Positions 6,177-9,520 of a stretch of DNA of 9,520 bases are shown here, in pieces; position 1 is the stretch's first letter, and every line of letters begins with the position of its first letter. The translations under genes and the position numbers were made by a program. The stretch spans positions 1-9,520 of the forward strand of contig JALQWO010000050.1 of NCBI GenBank assembly GCA_023258655.1, written 5' to 3'. Below the pieces are notes generated by a model. That model was not told where the DNA came from, made no database searches, and saw only the letters and a program-made list of their open reading frames with translations. The DNA is from Bacteroidia bacterium (GTDB lineage: Bacteria; Bacteroidota; Bacteroidia; NS11-12g; UBA955).

Positions 6177-8014
6177 GGATTAACAATCAATTTTGTTTGG
6201 TACACACCACCTGTATTGTCTTTGATGGTTAAGAAGTATACACCCACAGACAATTGCGACAAATCAATATCCGTACCGTCTGTACGCAATTTCACCAGAC
6301 TTCCATTCGCAGCAATCACCATGGCTTCCGACACAACCTCTATACCACGAACAGATACTTTGTCATTGGCTGGATTGGGAAACAGAGTGACAAAAGTCTT
6401 GTTCAATTGCTTGTTCGCATTGGCTGCCACCGTGATGTAATTGGTTTTTGTCTTTTGATCAGTTCCCGTGGTATTGGTGACTTTCAGTGTCACAGAATAA
6501 GTACCAAACGCACTGAATTTCACATCCGCATTCTTTGATGTTGAGGTGGTCGCATTCATGTATGAAAAGGTAGTTGGATTAATGGTCCACTGCCATGATG
6601 TAGGTGCATTATCGCTCAAATCAAACAATCGCACAGTTTGAACATTGTTTGGTGTGACAACATCCGCTGTGAAATCGCAAACAGGCTTCAAGTTGGATGT
6701 ATTTGAAACGTTGATGTAATTCTGCTTCGTTACCGTTGTTTTGTCCGATGAATTGGCCCCTTGAAGCGCTATTGTATATGAACCAGTAGAATTGAAAGAA
6801 ACGTACAAATCTTTGTCGGTCAATTTTGAATTTGACTGCAATGTGTAAGTGTTGGGCGTGATTGTCCAAGTATAGGAAGTTGTGCGGGTACATGAAGACA
6901 CCAACGCTACTGTTTGATTTACATTGACAGCGGTTTTGTTTGCAGCGAAGGCCACCGATGGAGGATCTTGAAGCGTTAAACGGCGAATGATATTGTTTAC
7001 TTGATCGCAGATGTAAAAGGCAGAATCCGCTTTGCGATAGGTGAACAAGTTAATCAAGCCAAATTTGGCATCTTTGGCTGCGCCATCTACGTAGCCTACC
7101 TCAAGTTCCTGACCCGCATACACCTTGAGCGTAGAACCATCGTACACTTTGATACAATACTGATCGGCGACAAAAATTCGGCCATTCACCGCAACCACAT
7201 CGGTTGGAAAATTCAAACCCGTGGTAATAACATCGGTGACTTCGTTCGTGCTCAAGTTTAATCGTTTGATTTTCTTATTGTTACGGTCTGCAATGAGCAT
7301 AGAATTGTCGTTCTCCAAGCAAATACCCGTAGGAGCATAAAAACGGGCATTGGCGCCCACTCCAGTAGCATCACCCGAAGTTTTCGGCTTTCCCGCGATG
7401 GTGGTTACTTTACCACCAGAAATCTTGCGAATTACCTCGTTGCCAAAGTCGCAGATGTACATTTCTCCGGCACTGTTGATAGCAATATCGGTTGGCGAGC
7501 TGAAATAAGCCGCCGATGTGAGACCATCCACGTGGTCTCCTGTAAATGAATAATTGCCTGCTACCGTGGTAAACACAGTACCATTGGATACGTTCACAAA
7601 CTGGGTCCCCTTGCGAATCAGGGCATTGTCAGTATCAACGATATAAACATCGTTGGTATTCTTATTGACTTCTACACCTTGTGGCGTGTTGAATCGCGAA
7701 ACTGTACCCGTTCCATTGTCTGTACCAATCGCACCCGGCGAAGTGGGATCACCCAAGAATCCACCGCGAATGCGACTCAAACTTCCATCCAAAATCATGA
7801 GGTTGTGTTGATCAGTAACCCACATGCGATTGTTGTTATCCACTGCAATTCCCAATGGATAGCTGAATAATTCATCCAACAGGTTGTTGTTGGATGTTGC
7901 GTTGTAATCGCCGCTGCCCAAGTATTGTTTACCGGCATAGGTGGAAACATTCTGCGACATGGCCATCCCCGCAAATCCCAAGGTTGCTGTAAGTGTGATG
8001 AATGATTTATTCAT
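6173..8014 (-). CDS. Secreted NHL-repeat beta-propeller/PKD protein with T9SS C-terminal sorting domain
   Basis: A 613-residue exported protein. From the ATG at 8014 it begins with a signal peptide (MNKSFITLTATLGFAGMAMS, then Gln-Asn). Six NHL-like blades follow at about 51-76, 108-136, 171-198, 225-252, 268-292 and 318-346 (for example FSSPTDIAINSAGEMYICD), enough for a six-bladed propeller. Two PKD-like domains follow at about 355-436 and 446-529 (SWQWTINP; GTYSVTLKVTN). The last 70 or so residues are a type A T9SS sorting domain (TLFPNPANDKVSV, then LSVGVYFLTI, ending KLIVNP). It should be secreted through the outer membrane and attached or released at the cell surface. An in-frame ATG at 8074 is possible, but it would put a charged extension before the signal peptide and overlap purC by 68 bases. 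The 8014 start overlaps purC by 8. The ligand is unknown; propellers often bind proteins or glycans. Confidence 0.9.
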   Translation of the reverse strand: MNKSFITLTATLGFAGMAMSQNVSTYAGKQYLGSGDYNATSNNNLLDELFSYPLGIAVDNNNRMWVTDQHNLMILDGSLSRIRGGFLGDPTSPGAIGTDNGTGTVSRFNTPQGVEVNKNTNDVYIVDTDNALIRKGTQFVNVSNGTVFTTVAGNYSFTGDHVDGLTSAAYFSSPTDIAINSAGEMYICDFGNEVIRKISGGKVTTIAGKPKTSGDATGVGANARFYAPTGICLENDNSMLIADRNNKKIKRLNLSTNEVTDVITTGLNFPTDVVAVNGRIFVADQYCIKVYDGSTLKVYAGQELEVGYVDGAAKDAKFGLINLFTYRKADSAFYICDQVNNIIRRLTLQDPPSVAFAANKTAVNVNQTVALVSSCTRTTSYTWTITPNTYTLQSNSKLTDKDLYVSFNSTGSYTIALQGANSSDKTTVTKQNYINVSNTSNLKPVCDFTADVVTPNNVQTVRLFDLSDNAPTSWQWTINPTTFSYMNATTSTSKNADVKFSAFGTYSVTLKVTNTTGTDQKTKTNYITVAANANKQLNKTFVTLFPNPANDKVSVRGIEVVSEAMVIAANGSLVKLRTDGTDIDLSQLSVGVYFLTIKDNTGGVYQTKLIVNP

Positions 8015-8966
8015 GTTCAATCTGTTTGAGTGCTTGTTTGATACTGTTTTCAATTTGTATTTCAATTTGGTCATAGGACCTTCTTTCTAATGGAGCCCCA
8101 GTCATGGCGCGATACAATTCTTCGTATCGCTCAGTGATGCTGTTGACGAACTCATCAGACATTGGGGGGATCACCTCCCCTTCTTTGCCTTGGAATCCAT
8201 TTTCCATCAACCACTCCCGAACAAACTCCTTGCTCAACTGACGTTGAGGCTGACCGTTTCGTTGCAAGTCTTCGTAGGTATCTGCATAAAAAAATCTACT
8301 GCTGTCGGGTGTATGAATTTCATCGATCAACACAATCTGACCATTTCGCATGCCGAATTCATATTTGGTGTCCACCAGAATCAATCCTTTTTCTGCCGCG
8401 ATTTCTGTACCCCGCTGAAACAATGCCAAAGAAATTCGGTACAACTCATCCAATTGGGCCTGGGTCAAAATACCCTTTTCTAGGATTTCGTCATAGGTGG
8501 TATCCTCATCGTGTCCTTCCGACGCCTTGGTCGCGGGGGTGACAATGGGTTGTGGAAATTGATCGTTTTCTTTTAGTCCCTCCGGCAGCACATTTCCACA
8601 CAACGTTCTCAATCCGGACTTATAAACGCGCCAGGCATGCCCTGTCAAGTAATTTCTAACGACAAATTCCACGGGTATAGCATCGCAGCGATAACCGATG
8701 GTAACATGAGGATCTGGCATCGCGATTTTCCAGTTTTGTACGATGTCTTTTGTTTTGTCCAAAAACAACCCTGCTATCGCATTGAGCACCTGTCCTTTGT
8801 GGGGTATGGCACGCGGCAGCACATGGTCGAAAGCAGAAATCCGGTCACAAGCCACCATGACCAACAAATCGGTTCCGATGCTGTACACATCTCTGACTTT
8901 CCCTTTGTAAAAATGGGTTTGATTTTCAAATTGAAATTGTGTGGCCGACAGTGCTTTCAGGGTCAT
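8007..8966 (-). CDS. purC: Phosphoribosylaminoimidazole-succinocarboxamide synthase (SAICAR synthase)
   Basis: A cytoplasmic purine-biosynthesis enzyme that joins CAIR and aspartate with ATP to make SAICAR. It has 319 residues, matching the longer (yeast ADE1-like, about 300 residues) form. Recognised segments are YKGKVRDVY near the N-terminus (20-28), CDRISAFDHVLP (40-51), RNYLTGHAWRVYKSG (104-118), and the two family signatures LVDTKYEFG (197-205) and IDEIHTPDSSR (214-224). The protein appears complete and intact. It starts 29 bases after the phoH stop, and its TAA lies within the first codons of the downstream secreted-protein gene (ATGAATAA, 8014-8007). I recall phoH next to purC in other Bacteroidota, but have not checked it. 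Confidence 0.97.
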   Translation of the reverse strand: MTLKALSATQFQFENQTHFYKGKVRDVYSIGTDLLVMVACDRISAFDHVLPRAIPHKGQVLNAIAGLFLDKTKDIVQNWKIAMPDPHVTIGYRCDAIPVEFVVRNYLTGHAWRVYKSGLRTLCGNVLPEGLKENDQFPQPIVTPATKASEGHDEDTTYDEILEKGILTQAQLDELYRISLALFQRGTEIAAEKGLILVDTKYEFGMRNGQIVLIDEIHTPDSSRFFYADTYEDLQRNGQPQRQLSKEFVREWLMENGFQGKEGEVIPPMSDEFVNSITERYEELYRAMTGAPLERRSYDQIEIQIENSIKQALKQIEHE

Positions 8967-8979
8967 ATCGTGGTGGTTA

Positions 8980-8987
8980 CAAATTTA
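8980..8987 (-). promoter_or_regulatory. Isolated TAnnTTTG (-7) match before purC
   Basis: TAAATTTG on the minus strand fits the Bacteroidota -7 consensus exactly and lies 13 bases before the purC ATG. No TTTG is found 19-21 bases upstream, and the implied leader would be only about 6 bases. It may be chance, and purC may simply be cotranscribed with phoH. Confidence 0.2.
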
Positions 8988-8995
8988 TTGGGACC

Positions 8996-9520
8996 TCAAT
9001 GCTTCTCGTTTGAATCTTTTTCACATTCAGCGTCACGATCGTAGGCATGTACAATTTCCTTGACGAGTCGATGTCTTACTACGTCATCGGTATCCAATTC
9101 AATCATGCTGATTCCTTTGATATTTTTCAACAACCGCAAGGCGCGATGCAGACCGCTTTGCTGTTTCCGTGGCAAATCCACTTGCGTGAGATCACCCGTG
9201 ATAATCAGTTTGGCATTGGGTCCCATTCGGGTGAGAAACATTTTCAGCTGCAGATCCGTACTATTTTGGGCCTCGTCGAGAATCACATAGCAATTGTCTA
9301 AGGTTCTACCGCGCATGAAGGCCAATGGGGCAATTTCCACGGTTCGACTTTCAATCATGCTCTTGAGTTTGTCGTTGGGAATCATGTCTTCCAACGCATC
9401 GTAGAGGGGTCTCAAGTAGGGATCAATTTTGTCTTTCAAATCGCCGGGAAGAAATCCGAGATTCTCACCAGCTTCAACTGCAGGACGTGTAAGGATGATT
9501 CGTCGAATTTCTCTTTCCTT
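8996..9520 (-). CDS. phoH: PhoH family ATPase, C-terminal part
   Basis: The right edge of the window cuts this gene, so the N-terminal region including the Walker A loop is not visible. The reading frame is open through base 9520, adding 27 residues (beginning KEREIRRIILTRPAVEAGEN) before the TTG at 9439, which is internal rather than a start. In the 174 visible residues the PhoH hallmark LTRPAVEAGENLGFLPGDLK is followed by IDPYLRPLYDAL. The Walker B motif VILDEAQN comes next (Asp82, Glu83 of the fragment), then a sensor-like segment LIITGDLTQVDLP. The family consists of RecA/SF1-like ATPases linked to RNA metabolism and phosphate starvation; the exact role is unsettled. The C-terminus ends in a charged tail (CEKDSNEKH). 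purC follows after 29 bases and is probably in the same transcript. Confidence 0.95.
   Translation of the reverse strand, partial: KEREIRRIILTRPAVEAGENLGFLPGDLKDKIDPYLRPLYDALEDMIPNDKLKSMIESRTVEIAPLAFMRGRTLDNCYVILDEAQNSTDLQLKMFLTRMGPNAKLIITGDLTQVDLPRKQQSGLHRALRLLKNIKGISMIELDTDDVVRHRLVKEIVHAYDRDAECEKDSNEKH

Noticed and set aside
8015..8074. Upstream ATG at 8074 as start of the T9SS protein
   Set aside because: It would place 20 charged residues before a textbook signal peptide and overlap purC by 68 bases; the ATG at 8014 explains the protein better.
8162..8542. Plus-strand 126-residue open frame opposite purC
   Set aside because: It is fully antisense to a well-conserved gene, with Pro/Arg/Ser-rich composition typical of a shadow frame.
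9437..9439. TTG at 9439 as the start of phoH
   Set aside because: The frame continues to the window edge and the upstream codons encode the conserved LTRPAVEAGENLGFLPGD segment, so the gene is truncated by the window, not short.

Overview
The window looks like chromosomal DNA of a Bacteroidota bacterium of moderate GC content. The evidence is a secreted protein with a type IX secretion (T9SS) C-terminal sorting domain, a LytS-type histidine kinase paired with a LytTR response regulator, an HMG-CoA lyase with the 'ECPRDAMQG' N-terminus I associate with this phylum, starts without Shine-Dalgarno sequences, and promoter-like TAnnTTTG elements. I cannot assign a genus.

Layout. Plus strand, 1-1621: the 3' end of an S9 (DPP IV-type) serine peptidase, then 11 bases later an HMG-CoA lyase family gene. 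Everything else is on the minus strand. It is listed here from right to left, in the direction of transcription. A phoH gene is cut by the right edge. It is followed by purC (29-base gap) and by a secreted NHL-propeller/PKD/T9SS protein whose ATG overlaps the purC stop. A strong intrinsic terminator follows, and it lies inside the 5' end of the next reading frame, a five-helix membrane phosphoglycerol-transferase/LtaS-like sulfatase-fold protein. A second cluster comes next, with a plausible promoter of its own: a small exported or anchored protein of 72 residues, a LytS-type membrane histidine kinase and a LytTR response regulator, spaced 9 bases apart and then overlapping by 8. After a 250-base AT-rich spacer comes a small XRE-type DNA-binding protein, convergent with the HMG-CoA lyase and separated from it by only 4 bases.

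How the genes may work together. PhoH and PurC are housekeeping functions (RNA/nucleotide-related ATPase; purine synthesis). The peptidase/HMG-CoA lyase pair could contribute to peptide and leucine catabolism, but that rests on adjacency only. The kinase and regulator are a clear two-component pair, and the small protein directly in front of them is a candidate sensor partner or ligand.

Most genes are ordinary. The items most worth a second look are the terminator buried in the start of the sulfatase-family reading frame, the small exported protein leading the two-component operon, and a nested inverted repeat just upstream of the XRE gene. I found no CRISPR array, transposon, rRNA or tRNA gene, and no unambiguous novel defence or mobile system.
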